Shown piece after piece: positions 18,471 to 27,585 of a stretch of 64,000 nt of DNA; position 1 is the first letter of the stretch; each line of letters begins with the position of its first letter. The position numbers were made by a program, and so were the translations under genes. Origin of the DNA: Candidatus Methanoperedentaceae archaeon (lineage in GTDB: Archaea > Halobacteriota > Methanosarcinia > Methanosarcinales > Methanoperedenaceae). Below the pieces are notes generated by a model. It was not told the origin of the DNA and made no database searches. It saw nothing but the letters and a program-made list of their open reading frames with translations. The stretch is from positions 20,401 to 84,400 of the forward strand of contig PQAS01000030.1 in assembly GCA_003104905.1 (NCBI GenBank). Direction: 5' to 3'.

Positions 18471-19118
18471 ATGGGAATCAAAGAAAGAAAACTGCAGGAA
18501 AAATCCGAAATGAGAGAATTGATCCAGAAGACTGCAATGAATCTATTCCTTGAGAAGGGATTTGAAAATATAACCATTCGCCACATAGCAGAAAAGATCG
18601 AATACAGTCCGGCGACTATTTATTTATATTTCAAAAACAAGGATGAAATCCTTTATATCCTGCGCAGGGAAGGATTTGAAGACCTATACAGGAGGCAGAA
18701 AGACTCACTCAAACTCAAGGATCCTTTGAAGCGTCTGCTCAAGCATGGGGAGGCATATGTTTCGTTCGCCCTCGAAAATCCGCAATATTACGATTTGATG
18801 TTCATGATGAGAAGTCCTTCGACCAGGACAAAAGAAATGAATGATATGGATATCGGCCTGCAGTCTTATGAATTGCTTAAGAATAATATAAAAGAATGTA
18901 TGGAAAAGGGATTATTTCCCGGCGTAAACATCGATGTTGCTGCATTCTCATTGTGGTCTTATGTCCATGGTATCGCATCATTAATAATTCGAGGCAGAGG
19001 TATCATGTTTCCTGAGGAAGGGATTAATGATATGATCAAAGGGGCCTTGAATTTTTTACTGGAAGTTATACCTGATAAGTTGGATTCAAAAAAAAGATCA
19101 ATGAATTTATCGAGTTGA
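18471..19118 (+). CDS. TetR/AcrR-family transcriptional regulator
   Basis: 215 residues. The N-terminal helix-turn-helix reads AMNLFLEKGFENITIRHIAEKIEYSPATIYLYFKNK without gaps relative to TetR proteins (residues about 23-60). The C-terminal ligand domain has the WHG/TetR_C pattern (ENPQYYDLMFMMRS, SLWSYVHGIASLII). It is the first gene of a run with an S-layer-domain protein, an FtsX permease and a LolD ATPase, with gaps of 2-4 bases, so it very likely represses this exporter operon and itself. Confidence 0.92.
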   Translation: MGIKERKLQEKSEMRELIQKTAMNLFLEKGFENITIRHIAEKIEYSPATIYLYFKNKDEILYILRREGFEDLYRRQKDSLKLKDPLKRLLKHGEAYVSFALENPQYYDLMFMMRSPSTRTKEMNDMDIGLQSYELLKNNIKECMEKGLFPGVNIDVAAFSLWSYVHGIASLIIRGRGIMFPEEGINDMIKGALNFLLEVIPDKLDSKKRSMNLSS

Positions 19119-19122
19119 AAAT

Positions 19123-20322
19123 ATGAATAAATATATATTTATCTTGTTTATAATATTGGTATCGACAATAAATGTCCAGGCTGAACCTTTCAATATTACA
19201 ACAGTCCTGTCAGTTCCTCATCTTGCCCCGGGGGACAGGAATATCGGGCTTGAGTTTACGATACAAAATAACCAGGATACATCCACTGATAAGGTAAAAG
19301 CATATCTTTTCTTAAGGTATCCGTTTTCTGCATCTGTTCCTCCGAATAATAACCTCGGAGAATTAAGCAATCCCGGATATCTTATAAGTGCAGGAGGATC
19401 AGGAGATGAATATTCGCCATATTTTGACCTGCCTCCGCATATGTCACGGAAAACATTTTTCAAGATAGATATTGACCGGAGCGCAAAATACGGAGTTTAT
19501 GATTTGCCTTATACGGTTTTTTATGATAACAGGGAATATAACGGAAAGATAACACTAACGATAAAAGGAGAGACCCTGATAGAGATAAAAAACGTATCTG
19601 TGGGATCAAACAACAGCCCTGTCGAACCGGGTGAAGTATTCAAGATACAAATATCCCTTGAAAATGTGGGCGATAATGAAATCAAATGGTTGAAGATCAG
19701 TATGGAACCAAGAGACAAAGCCCTTGTACCATTATCTTCGGATTCGGAAATGATTTTTAAGGATATCCCCCAGGGGTCACAAAAAAATTCCGAAATAATG
19801 TTTTCCCTGGAAAAAGATTCATTGATCAAAAATTATCCTATCGACCTTGTGCTAAACTATCTTGACGAGAGGGGGATTGAATATAATGAAACCAGGCTCT
19901 TTGGCATTGTTGCCGCGGGAAGAGCGAACATTGACATCGCCAAAAAAACCACAGACCCGGCAAGGGTCCTGGGAGATCAGCCTTTTACACTAACGATCAA
20001 GATCGAAAATACAGGCACTGGGGATGCAAAAGGAGTAACAGCTCATCTTGAATCAAATCTTTCGGGGGATAATATTGCCTATCTTGGCGAAATAAAAAAA
20101 GATGATTATTCAAATGCAATATTTACGCTGGATGCAGATGGCAGCGGGAAAAAAACTGGTTTTTTACGGATAGAATATGAAGATGATTTTGGAAAACATG
20201 AGATACAAAAAGATGTTATTATTGTTGTGGGCCAGGAAGAAAGCAATAACCTTCTGCCGTTTTTGATAGGAATAATAGCAATAGCAGCTATACTATTATT
20301 CGTAAGAAGAAGGAAACACTGA
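19123..20322 (+). CDS. Exported COG1361/CARDB-like S-layer-domain protein, membrane anchored
   Basis: 399 residues with a signal peptide (1-20, ending NVQAE) and a C-terminal helix followed by an RRRKH stop-transfer (about 375-399). Between are repeated beta-rich modules with the phrases IEIKNVSVGSNNSPVEPGE, FTLTIKIENTGTGDAKGV and GFLRIEYEDDFGKHEIQ, the NEW3/CARDB-type pattern of archaeal COG1361 proteins. It is two bases upstream of an FtsX permease, so it may serve as the extracytoplasmic partner, taking the place that MacA-type adaptors have in bacteria. That role is inference. Confidence 0.82.
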   Translation: MNKYIFILFIILVSTINVQAEPFNITTVLSVPHLAPGDRNIGLEFTIQNNQDTSTDKVKAYLFLRYPFSASVPPNNNLGELSNPGYLISAGGSGDEYSPYFDLPPHMSRKTFFKIDIDRSAKYGVYDLPYTVFYDNREYNGKITLTIKGETLIEIKNVSVGSNNSPVEPGEVFKIQISLENVGDNEIKWLKISMEPRDKALVPLSSDSEMIFKDIPQGSQKNSEIMFSLEKDSLIKNYPIDLVLNYLDERGIEYNETRLFGIVAAGRANIDIAKKTTDPARVLGDQPFTLTIKIENTGTGDAKGVTAHLESNLSGDNIAYLGEIKKDDYSNAIFTLDADGSGKKTGFLRIEYEDDFGKHEIQKDVIIVVGQEESNNLLPFLIGIIAIAAILLFVRRRKH

Positions 20323-20324
20323 CC

Positions 20325-21494
20325 ATGAACGCCTGGCTGTTCCTTGCCATAAAGGATATGTCTAAAAGAAGACGTGAAACCCTGATGGTAATAGTTGCCA
20401 TAACGATAGGAGTGGTTGGGCCCTTATTTTCAACAGCCCTGAATAATGGGATGCAGGATGCGTTTGTAGGAAATACTGTTAATGTTTATACTGGGCATTT
20501 GCAGATCCAGCCGAATACAGGCGACAGCGATATTTCGAAATCGGAAAGCGTGCTTTCAAAAGTCACCGGGATAAAAGGCATTGTAGGAGCTGCCCCGAGA
20601 ATTACAGGGGGTGTGGATATCGAATCAAGAACCGAAAAAATGGGTATAGCAATATTCGGCGTTAAGCCCTCACTTGAAGAAAAAGCATCCACATTATCAA
20701 AAACACTGGAAAGAGGAGAATTCCTCGATGATAAGGATAAATATGAATTATTGGTTGGGACTTCTTTTGCAGAAGTCATGAAAATAGATGTTGGGGACAG
20801 GGTTCTTCTCACATACCAGGATAGAAAACCTGTGGAGTTTCGGATAAAAGGTATCATAAGCACAGGCACATTTGAACTTGACAGGTATGCCATTATTGCA
20901 ACATTTGATACTGTTAAGGAATTCATCGAAAAAAAGGAAGCATCCAATATCGTTATAAGGCTTGAAAAGCCCGAAGAATCCGCGAAGTATAAATTGATCC
21001 TCCAGAAAGAGACTACCCTGCCTAATGTCAAAACATGGCAGGAACTCTCGGCCGGTATGGCAGGGATGATCGAAACCTTCGGGGTTATATCCATGATGAC
21101 ATCGGGAGTCTCGGTATTTGTTGCCGCGATCGCAATTAGCCTTATAATATACACTACAGTCCGAAATAAGATCCGCCAGATAGGCGTCATGAAAGCAATA
21201 GGTGCAAGGGGTGAATTGATACTCAGGATATATCTTGCAGAAGCTTTGTTCATCGGGATAATCGGGACTTCACTTGGTACGATCATCGGTTTATTCCTTA
21301 TACATGGAATGCAGCAGAACCCCCTTATCATGAACCCGGAGTATGGTATGAAACTTATTATCATGCCGCGGATTTCAATTAATTCGATACTGGCTGCCGA
21401 TTTATCGATACTACTCACATGCATCATCGGCGGAATCTACCCGGCAATTATAGCCGCAAGGACAAATATCATAAAAGCAATATGGAGCGGATAG
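20325..21494 (+). CDS. MacB/FtsX-family ABC transporter permease
   Basis: 389 residues with the MacB topology: helix at about 20-40, a large extracytoplasmic MacB_PCD domain (about 45-235), then three helices (about 250-285, 300-325, 350-375). KIRQIGVMKAIGARGELILRIYL is the FtsX signature preceding the coupling helix. It pairs with the overlapping ATPase gene and the upstream S-layer-domain protein. Substrate unknown; TetR control suggests export of a small hydrophobic compound or a lipoprotein. Confidence 0.92.
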   Translation: MNAWLFLAIKDMSKRRRETLMVIVAITIGVVGPLFSTALNNGMQDAFVGNTVNVYTGHLQIQPNTGDSDISKSESVLSKVTGIKGIVGAAPRITGGVDIESRTEKMGIAIFGVKPSLEEKASTLSKTLERGEFLDDKDKYELLVGTSFAEVMKIDVGDRVLLTYQDRKPVEFRIKGIISTGTFELDRYAIIATFDTVKEFIEKKEASNIVIRLEKPEESAKYKLILQKETTLPNVKTWQELSAGMAGMIETFGVISMMTSGVSVFVAAIAISLIIYTTVRNKIRQIGVMKAIGARGELILRIYLAEALFIGIIGTSLGTIIGLFLIHGMQQNPLIMNPEYGMKLIIMPRISINSILAADLSILLTCIIGGIYPAIIAARTNIIKAIWSG

Positions 21495-22144
21495 GTTTGA
21501 TCGAAATCACCAACCTTAAGAAAATATATTCTATGGGGCAAATAGAGGTTCATGCCCTGAGAGGAATAGACATTGCGATCAGAAAGGGTGAGTTCGTTGC
21601 ACTTATGGGTCCATCAGGCAGCGGGAAATCAACCCTATTGAATATGATAGGACTTCTGGACACACCCACATCAGGAGGAATAGTTGTTGATGGGATAGAA
21701 GTATCCTCGCTGGATGAAAACTCAAGAGCTGATTTTAGGCTTAAAAAAATGGGTTTTGTTTTCCAGTTCTTCAGTCTGCTCATGGAATTGAATTCGCTTG
21801 AAAATGTTGCACTCCCGATGATAATGGATGATAGAAAATACGACCGCGCAGATTCACTTCTGGAACTTGTTGGAATAGGTGACAGGGCGGCCCATTATCC
21901 AAGCGAGCTTTCGGGGGGCCAGCAGCAGCGTGTAGCGATCGCGCGCGCACTGGCTAATGAGCCTGTCATTTTGCTTGCCGATGAGCCTACAGCAAATCTT
22001 GATACGGAATCCTCAACCCAGATAGTTGAACTGTTTCGTGAATTGAACAAAAAAGGGCAAACTATCATCATGGTGACGCACGAACCCGAACTTGGCGAGA
22101 AAGCGGACAGGATAATCAGAATAAAGGATGGAAAAGTGGTTTAA
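21482..22144 (+). CDS. LolD/MacB-type ABC transporter ATP-binding protein
   Basis: About 220 residues, start chosen at the ATG at 21482, which overlaps the permease by 13 bases and gives the usual LolD length; a longer frame to 21419 lies wholly inside the permease. Walker A GPSGSGKSTLLN, Q-loop FVFQFFSLL, signature LSGGQQQRVAIARAL, Walker B ILLADEPTANLD and H-loop MVTHEPEL are all intact. Energises the FtsX-type permease just upstream. Confidence 0.95.
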   Translation: MERIGLIEITNLKKIYSMGQIEVHALRGIDIAIRKGEFVALMGPSGSGKSTLLNMIGLLDTPTSGGIVVDGIEVSSLDENSRADFRLKKMGFVFQFFSLLMELNSLENVALPMIMDDRKYDRADSLLELVGIGDRAAHYPSELSGGQQQRVAIARALANEPVILLADEPTANLDTESSTQIVELFRELNKKGQTIIMVTHEPELGEKADRIIRIKDGKVV

Positions 22145-22438
22145 AACTATGATAACCATAAACCTTCTTCGGGAATCCATGTATGTCTGGGGAGCATACG
22201 TGTCTGCGCCATTTTGAGGTGCAGCTCTCCGGTTCTATCTTTTCAACTCTATAGCTTTTTTCAGAAAGACCAGTAATATCTATATAGGATAAGGCGATTA
22301 ATGAGGTTTGAGATTATATATGCCCGGTTGGATTTTGAAATCTTTACGAATTGGATAGGAAAAAAGCATAAAAATGTTGTTGGTGAGATTTTGGCTGGAT
22401 TTTCACAGTTTACTGGTAAAAAACATAAGAATGGGGGA

Positions 22439-24268
22439 ATGGAAACACGGGAGAAAGTAACATGCGAACAATACAGGGAACTGTTTGAAAATGCAAGTGA
22501 TTGGATTTATACAATCAATATCGATGGACAGATTGTTGCATTTAATAATTCAGTAGTAAAAGCACTGAAGTGTAACAGCGTACAGGATGTATTTAAATCC
22601 AATATTTCAGATTGGATGACCCCTGAAAGCCTTGAAAAGGCAAATAGATTCATGCAGGAAGTCATTGCCGAAAAAGACTTTTATGACAAATCAATTGAAA
22701 TAGAGATCATACGCAAAGATGGGGAACATGTATGGTTAGAACACAAAGCCAGGCCTATCAAAGATAAAAATAACAACGTAATCGGACTCCATGGCATCGG
22801 TCGGGACATAACTAATAAAATCAGACTGGAACAAGAGCTAAAAGAATCCGAAGCAAAATATAGGAAACTTTTTGAGAATGCTAATGATGGAATATTCTCA
22901 CACGATACTGAAGGCTATTTCACTTCTGTTAACAAAACGGGTGTTTGGATACTTGGAGAAAACGACGAAAAAAATGTTGTAGGTGCTCACTTCTCCAGGT
23001 GGCTCACGCCCGATAGTCTTAAAATTGCTCTTGAGGCATTGAAAAAAGCTGTCTCACAAGAAATTACAAATATATCATTAAATTTGGAGATTGTAAGGCC
23101 GAATAATGAACACAGATGGATTGAGACCAACTCGTGGGTAGTAAAAGATGGAGACAGGGTAGCAGGAATAAATGGTATAGCCAGGGATGTAACTGAAAGA
23201 TTGGAACTGGAAGAAAAGCTGAAAGCATCTGAGGCCCTGTATAAAGATTTGTTTGAAAATGCGGATGATCCAATGTATACACATGATTTAAAGGGAAATA
23301 TCCTGAGTATGAATAATATTGGAATGAAAATACTCGCCGTGACCGAGGAAGAAATAATCGGATCAAATATATCCAAATGGGTAACACCTGAAAGTTATAA
23401 AATTTTTGAAGACCGTGTCAGGAAGATTTTTTTGAACCAGCCTTTAGAGAAGCTTGTTGTCATGGAAGTAATAACCAATACAGGAGAACATAAATGGGGC
23501 GAAGCAAGAACAAGGCTTCTTAGAGATGGAAATAAGATAATTGGAACGCATGGCATAATGAGGGATATAACTGATAAGGTAATGCTGGAAAAGAAACTCA
23601 AAGAATCAGAGGAAAAATACCGTGATCTCTTTGAAAATGCCCAGGATGGCATGTATGTACTGGATAATGAACGAAATTTTTTAAGTATTAACCGTTTCGG
23701 ACTTCAAACACTGGGATGTACCGAAGAAGAAGTCATTGGTACTAACATTTCTAAATGGATCACTCCTGCCAGCATGAAAATCGTTGATGAGCGCAGGTTG
23801 AAACGCCTGTCAGGAGAAATGGTTGACGCGGCAGATGTAATTGAGTTAGTGTGCAAGAATGGTGAGCACAGGTGGATTGAGATAAAAACCAGGGAAATAA
23901 AAAATGGCAGCAGGAGAATAGAGATTCACGGCATAGCCAGGGATATTACTCAAAACAGGCTGTTGAAACAGGAGCTTAAGAAATCCAATAAACAACAGAA
24001 ACTTCTATGCTATCTGATCCAGGGGACCCGTGGAGGTAAAACCAGGGCATTGATCCTGAAACATCTTGCTGATGGATCTTTTAATGCAAATCAATTAGCA
24101 ACAGCTTTGAAGATGGATTATAAAACTATCAGGCATCATCTTAATGTTCTGATCAAAAATGGGATAATAGGAAAAGGAAATAATGGACATTCCGATTTAT
24201 ATTTTATATCGAATAATATTGAAATGACCTTAAATGATTTTAATCCTGAATCAATAAGAAATCGTTAG
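22439..24268 (+). CDS. Four-PAS sensor with C-terminal winged-helix DNA-binding domain
   Basis: About 609 residues from the ATG at 22439, or 655 from the ATG at 22301, whose extra segment has no homology I can see. Four consecutive PAS domains each show the phrase (Y/K)..LFENA(S/N/D/Q)D and end with a PAC motif (GIGRDITNK, GIARDVTERL, GIMRDITDKV, GIARDITQN). The last 85 residues (SNKQQKLLCYLIQGTRGGKTRALILKHL split by a turn, then TIRHHLNVLIKNGII) form an ArsR-like winged helix. There is no kinase domain, so it should be a one-component cytoplasmic regulator. A smaller paralogue lies at 58083-59300. Confidence 0.88.
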   Translation: METREKVTCEQYRELFENASDWIYTINIDGQIVAFNNSVVKALKCNSVQDVFKSNISDWMTPESLEKANRFMQEVIAEKDFYDKSIEIEIIRKDGEHVWLEHKARPIKDKNNNVIGLHGIGRDITNKIRLEQELKESEAKYRKLFENANDGIFSHDTEGYFTSVNKTGVWILGENDEKNVVGAHFSRWLTPDSLKIALEALKKAVSQEITNISLNLEIVRPNNEHRWIETNSWVVKDGDRVAGINGIARDVTERLELEEKLKASEALYKDLFENADDPMYTHDLKGNILSMNNIGMKILAVTEEEIIGSNISKWVTPESYKIFEDRVRKIFLNQPLEKLVVMEVITNTGEHKWGEARTRLLRDGNKIIGTHGIMRDITDKVMLEKKLKESEEKYRDLFENAQDGMYVLDNERNFLSINRFGLQTLGCTEEEVIGTNISKWITPASMKIVDERRLKRLSGEMVDAADVIELVCKNGEHRWIEIKTREIKNGSRRIEIHGIARDITQNRLLKQELKKSNKQQKLLCYLIQGTRGGKTRALILKHLADGSFNANQLATALKMDYKTIRHHLNVLIKNGIIGKGNNGHSDLYFISNNIEMTLNDFNPESIRNR

Positions 24269-24286
24269 ATGGAAGCCACCTGTGGT

Positions 24287-24676
24287 TTATGACAGCTTCT
24301 TCCCCGTTTTTTCAAGATAATCCTTTATTGCCGCATGTAATCCATCCGCGGCAAGATTCGAGCAATGCAATTTCACCTGTGGAAGCCCGTCAAGCGCTTC
24401 GGCCACATTTCCGCGTGAGATCTTAAGTCCTTCTTCGAGTGTTTTGCCTTTTGCAAGTTCAGTAATCATACTGCTGGTTGCTATCGCAGCACCGCAGCCG
24501 AAAGTCTTGAACTTGACATCTTCAAGAATGTTGTCTTTGACCTTGATATATATCCACATCACATCGCCACATGTGGGATTTCCAACCTTCCCAATGCCGT
24601 CTGCATCCTTAATTTCCCCGACATTTCGAGGATTGGCAAAATGGTCCATTACTTTTTCGCTGTATCCGTCAGTCAT
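24287..24676 (-). CDS. iscU: Iron-sulfur cluster scaffold protein IscU/NifU N-terminal type
   Basis: 129 residues. The three cluster cysteines are present: C36 in NPTCGDVM, C61 in FGCGAAIA and C105 in KLHCSNLAA, with the conserved Asp38. Assembles [2Fe-2S]/[4Fe-4S] clusters from cysteine-derived sulfur. Two bases downstream of the desulfurase gene, so co-transcribed. The EEGLKISRGNVAEALDGLP helix is also conserved. Ends convergently with the PAS-wHTH gene. Confidence 0.96.
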   Translation of the reverse strand: MTDGYSEKVMDHFANPRNVGEIKDADGIGKVGNPTCGDVMWIYIKVKDNILEDVKFKTFGCGAAIATSSMITELAKGKTLEEGLKISRGNVAEALDGLPQVKLHCSNLAADGLHAAIKDYLEKTGKKLS

Positions 24677-24678
24677 TT

Positions 24679-25830
24679 TTACCTCGCAAGCGGAGATATC
24701 ATCCGCAATTTATTAACTATATCGGGAAGCACGGAAAGGACATAATCTACGTCTTCCTGTGTATTTTCCCGTCCGAGCGTCAATCTAAGGGAGCCATGGG
24801 CTTCCTCGGGCCGAAGGCCAATTGCCATCAGTACATGTGAAGGCATAAGAGAGGTTGAAGAACATGCAGAACCTGTGGAGGCTGCCACACCTTTCATATC
24901 AAGATTCAATATCATGGATTCCCCTTCGATATAGCTGAACCTGAAATTTGCATTATTTGGCAGCCGTTTTATGGGATGACCATTAAGGTATGAATCCTTA
25001 ATCTCAAGAACACTTTTAATTAGTGAATCCCTCAATGCCGCTAAATTCGATTCCTGGGGGAGGCGCTCCTTTGCCATTTCACATGCTTTCCCGAAACCAA
25101 CTATCCCGGGTACGTTTTCAGTGCTTGAACGGATGTTTCTCTCATGCCCGCCCCCGTGCATTTGTGGTTCGATAACCGTGCCTTTTCTCAAAAAAAGCGC
25201 TCCCACACCTTTCGGCCCGTATATTTTATGCGCGCTGATCGATAACATTGAAACCCCGAGATCATCAACATTTACAGGGATTTTCCCTGTTGTTTGAACC
25301 GCATCGGTATGAAAGACAATATCTTTTTCTTTTGCTATCTTTCCGACTTCAGCAATGGGCTGGATAGTTCCAATTTCATTATTTGCATGCATTATTGAGA
25401 TCAGAATTGTTTGCGGGGTTATGGCCCCGGCAACATCAACCGGATCTATTAATCCTTCTTTATTTACAGGGAGATATGTGACTTTGAAACCGTTTTTTTC
25501 CAGGTATTTGCATGTATGCAGCACTGCGTGATGTTCTATCGAACTTGTAATTATATGGTCGCCTTTTGTACGGTTCCGCAAGGCGCTCCCTTTAATCGCA
25601 AGGTTATCGGATTCTGTTCCGCTGCCTGTGAATATGATCTCTTCTTTTTTTGCGCCGATAAGGTCGGCGACTTTTTGCCTTGATTCCTCAATGGCCCTTC
25701 TTGCCTGTCGTCCTATCGTATAGAGGCTTGAGGGATTGCCGTATTTTTCAGAAAAATAAGGAAGCATGGCTTCCATGACCGCAGGGTCAGTAGCGGTTGT
25801 GGCGCTGTGGTCCATATAAACTTGTTTCAT
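24679..25830 (-). CDS. iscS: Cysteine desulfurase (NifS/IscS group I)
   Basis: 383 residues. PLP enzyme releasing sulfur from cysteine to IscU. N-terminal YMDHSATTATDPAV, FTGSGTESDNLAI, SSIEHHAVLH and HTDAVQTTGKI are all conserved; the PLP lysine is K202 in ISAHKIYGPKG and the catalytic loop cysteine is C323 in STGSACSS. The Ser-rich loop is of the long IscS type. Many methanogens rely on other sulfur sources, so presence of the full pair is worth noting for the host's physiology. Confidence 0.96.
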   Translation of the reverse strand: MKQVYMDHSATTATDPAVMEAMLPYFSEKYGNPSSLYTIGRQARRAIEESRQKVADLIGAKKEEIIFTGSGTESDNLAIKGSALRNRTKGDHIITSSIEHHAVLHTCKYLEKNGFKVTYLPVNKEGLIDPVDVAGAITPQTILISIMHANNEIGTIQPIAEVGKIAKEKDIVFHTDAVQTTGKIPVNVDDLGVSMLSISAHKIYGPKGVGALFLRKGTVIEPQMHGGGHERNIRSSTENVPGIVGFGKACEMAKERLPQESNLAALRDSLIKSVLEIKDSYLNGHPIKRLPNNANFRFSYIEGESMILNLDMKGVAASTGSACSSTSLMPSHVLMAIGLRPEEAHGSLRLTLGRENTQEDVDYVLSVLPDIVNKLRMISPLAR

Positions 25831-26214
25831 AATGATTCATCGTATGACTTAAATTGGAATATACTTAACGATATGGACAATAATTGAAGAGACCGTCAAC
25901 TTAGCATCTTCCGGTCCAATCAATTAGTGATGGAAATCTCTCGGTCGCACTTCTTGGTCTAAAGGAGTCAGTGAACACCTCATTCGGCGTTACTCCACAC
26001 TCTTCATGATACCACTGTGCAACCCAGTACTCGGCTGTCCCAGCTATCAGCAGAACTGCTGAAAAGAGGAGCAACTTGCGGTCAGGTCTCATTTCCATGT
26101 GGTCTAGCCCACCGAGCGCTGCGCTTTGCATATGATCAACCTTGTTTCTACTTATCAATTTTTTCAAACGGTTTCAATTTTTCTTTAGCTACAAATTCTT
26201 TCTTCATTGCCTGA
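25831..26214. other. 384-base region without a confident gene
   Basis: On the minus strand an open frame 26167-25901 (TTG start, 88 codons) has one hydrophobic helix (KLLLFSAVLLIAGTAEYWVA) followed by a short polar tail with two cysteines; a separate 19-codon frame starts at ATG 26208. No family is recognised, no good ribosome binding site is visible, and base composition is richer in G+C than the neighbours. It may be a decayed membrane-protein gene or a transferred scrap at the end of the reductase block. Confidence 0.3.
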
Positions 26215-26784
26215 TTATCTTATCGGCTGGTAACGCAGTAATACAATTCCATTTTTAAACGCCCTTGCTTCAAGAAGTTTCAGATTCATCTTTCTAACAT
26301 CTTTGAATAATGGTCTGCCATCACCTAAAATAACGGGAACGACCACAAGACTGTATTCGTCAATGAGATCAAAATTTGCAAGCTGTTGCAAGATAGTGCC
26401 GCTGCCCATTATCACGATGTCCTCCTTTTGTTTCAGCGTAAGGATTTCTTCCGGTCTTATTTCGTTTAGGATCCTGATATTTTTCCAATTAGGCCCTTCC
26501 TCCACGCTCTCAAGTGTTTTGGAAATAACTATCTTCGGATTATTGTTTACGACCCCGGCCATATCCGGGTCGTTCTTGACAGCATCAGGGGTGGGCCAGT
26601 AACTTTTCATCATTTCATAGGTCGTATGACCAAACATCAGTGTGCTACCTGATTTTGCCTGCCCGCGAGTATACCTTTCCCACTCCTCATCTTTTTTTAT
26701 TAACTTGAACCAATCTATTTCTCCGTTTGGGCCTGCAAAGAAGCCATCAACGGTCACATGATTAAATACACCTATTTTTCCCAT
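26215..26784 (-). CDS. DHFR/RibD C-terminal-like reductase, copy 1
   Basis: 189 residues from ATG 26784, chosen because AAGGTG precedes it and homology begins there (IGVFNHVTVDGFFAGPNGEIDW). Typical RibD_C-fold features: FGHTTYEMMKSYWPT, VISKTLESVE, DIVIMGSGTILQQL and VVPVILGDGRPLFKD. The family uses NADPH; natural substrates of these stand-alone bacterial-type proteins are mostly unknown. Last gene of the minus-strand block starting at 28578; overlaps the truncated SgcJ-like gene by 23 bases. Confidence 0.88.
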   Translation of the reverse strand: MGKIGVFNHVTVDGFFAGPNGEIDWFKLIKKDEEWERYTRGQAKSGSTLMFGHTTYEMMKSYWPTPDAVKNDPDMAGVVNNNPKIVISKTLESVEEGPNWKNIRILNEIRPEEILTLKQKEDIVIMGSGTILQQLANFDLIDEYSLVVVPVILGDGRPLFKDVRKMNLKLLEARAFKNGIVLLRYQPIR

Positions 26785-27070
26785 TTTCACCTTTTTGCAC
26801 CATTCCTGCAACTGCACGAAGCAAGGCAACATCTTTTCTCAACAAACGGATCTCTCTTATTATTCCGACGTAAGAAGCCGTTCGATGATGTGCAAATATT
26901 TGCCCAATTTCTGATTCCATCTGAATTTTCCCATTCATCAGGCTTCCATCAAATCCTACGATACTACCGTCCATAGCAAAGAGTGAGGCCATTCCTTTTA
27001 CATCCTGCCTGTTCCAGAAATCAAGAAGTTCCCTGTATAACTTTTCGATTTGTGTGCTGGCATCTGACAT
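26762..27070 (-). CDS. SgcJ/EcaC-like (SnoaL/DUF4440 fold) protein, C-terminally shortened
   Basis: 102 residues. IEKLYRELLDFWNRQDVKGMASLFAMDG, then IFAHHRTASYVGIIREIRLL and DVALLRAVAGMV match SgcJ/EcaC-type cystatin-fold proteins. The family normally runs to about 130-140 residues, with a last strand pair (a VKRDGRW..-type segment) after AVAGMV. Here the frame turns into QKGENGKNRCI and stops inside the next gene, so the last strands are missing; a deletion joining it to the downstream reductase is the simplest reading. It may still fold. Confidence 0.75.
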   Translation of the reverse strand: MSDASTQIEKLYRELLDFWNRQDVKGMASLFAMDGSIVGFDGSLMNGKIQMESEIGQIFAHHRTASYVGIIREIRLLRKDVALLRAVAGMVQKGENGKNRCI

Positions 27071-27090
27071 AATTATTCCACCTCAAAATT

Positions 27091-27582
27091 CTATTTCTGC
27101 ATTTTCTCCATTAACTCGTCGAGACGGTCGTACGAATCATTTACCCCCTCTTCCATACCGCTCTGGAGCATACCATCACGATCTGCAACCGACTGGAATA
27201 CAGATTGAGACACCAGCTTTGTCCTGTTCCCCGGCAATTCCTCAAATCGCGCCGTTTGGAGGACGACATGCCCTTTTTCCGGCAGCCCTTCGAATTCAAA
27301 GGTACCAATAATTCGTTCAGGTGATAAGACCTCGTGATTCACACCATGAAATGCAAATTCATTGCCTTCTGGATCTTTCGAAATATATCGCCATGAACCT
27401 CCATTTCTTGGTTCGAATTTCTCAAGCCTCATTGTGAGTCTGCGCAGCCCAAGCCACTGTATATAAAGCTTCGGATCGGTAAACGCTTTGAACACAAGTT
27501 CTCGCGGCGCATCAAATTCCCGTTCAATGATGATCTCCTGTTTCCCTGGTTCAGCTGTGATCTCAGTAAGTTTTTTAATCAT
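27091..27582 (-). CDS. AHSA1-type SRPBCC-domain protein
   Basis: 163 residues. The opening [21 protein letters not shown] and [21 protein letters not shown] are diagnostic of the AHSA1 (activator of Hsp90 ATPase homologue 1-like) branch of the SRPBCC superfamily; the tail [19 protein letters not shown] is standard. These small proteins bind hydrophobic ligands in a helix-grip cavity; function here is unknown. Three bases after the upstream reductase, 20 bases before the SgcJ-like gene. Confidence 0.92.
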   Translation of the reverse strand: MIKKLTEITAEPGKQEIIIEREFDAPRELVFKAFTDPKLYIQWLGLRRLTMRLEKFEPRNGGSWRYISKDPEGNEFAFHGVNHEVLSPERIIGTFEFEGLPEKGHVVLQTARFEELPGNRTKLVSQSVFQSVADRDGMLQSGMEEGVNDSYDRLDELMEKMQK

Positions 27583-27585
27583 ATT

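Noticed and set aside
20486..21427. 313-codon minus-strand frame opposite the FtsX permease
   Set aside because: Shadow of a conserved permease gene; no ribosome binding site or domain.
22301..22438. N-terminal 46-residue extension of the four-PAS regulator
   Set aside because: No homology, unusual lysine/glycine makeup; the first PAS starts just after the ATG at 22439, though the longer start cannot be excluded.
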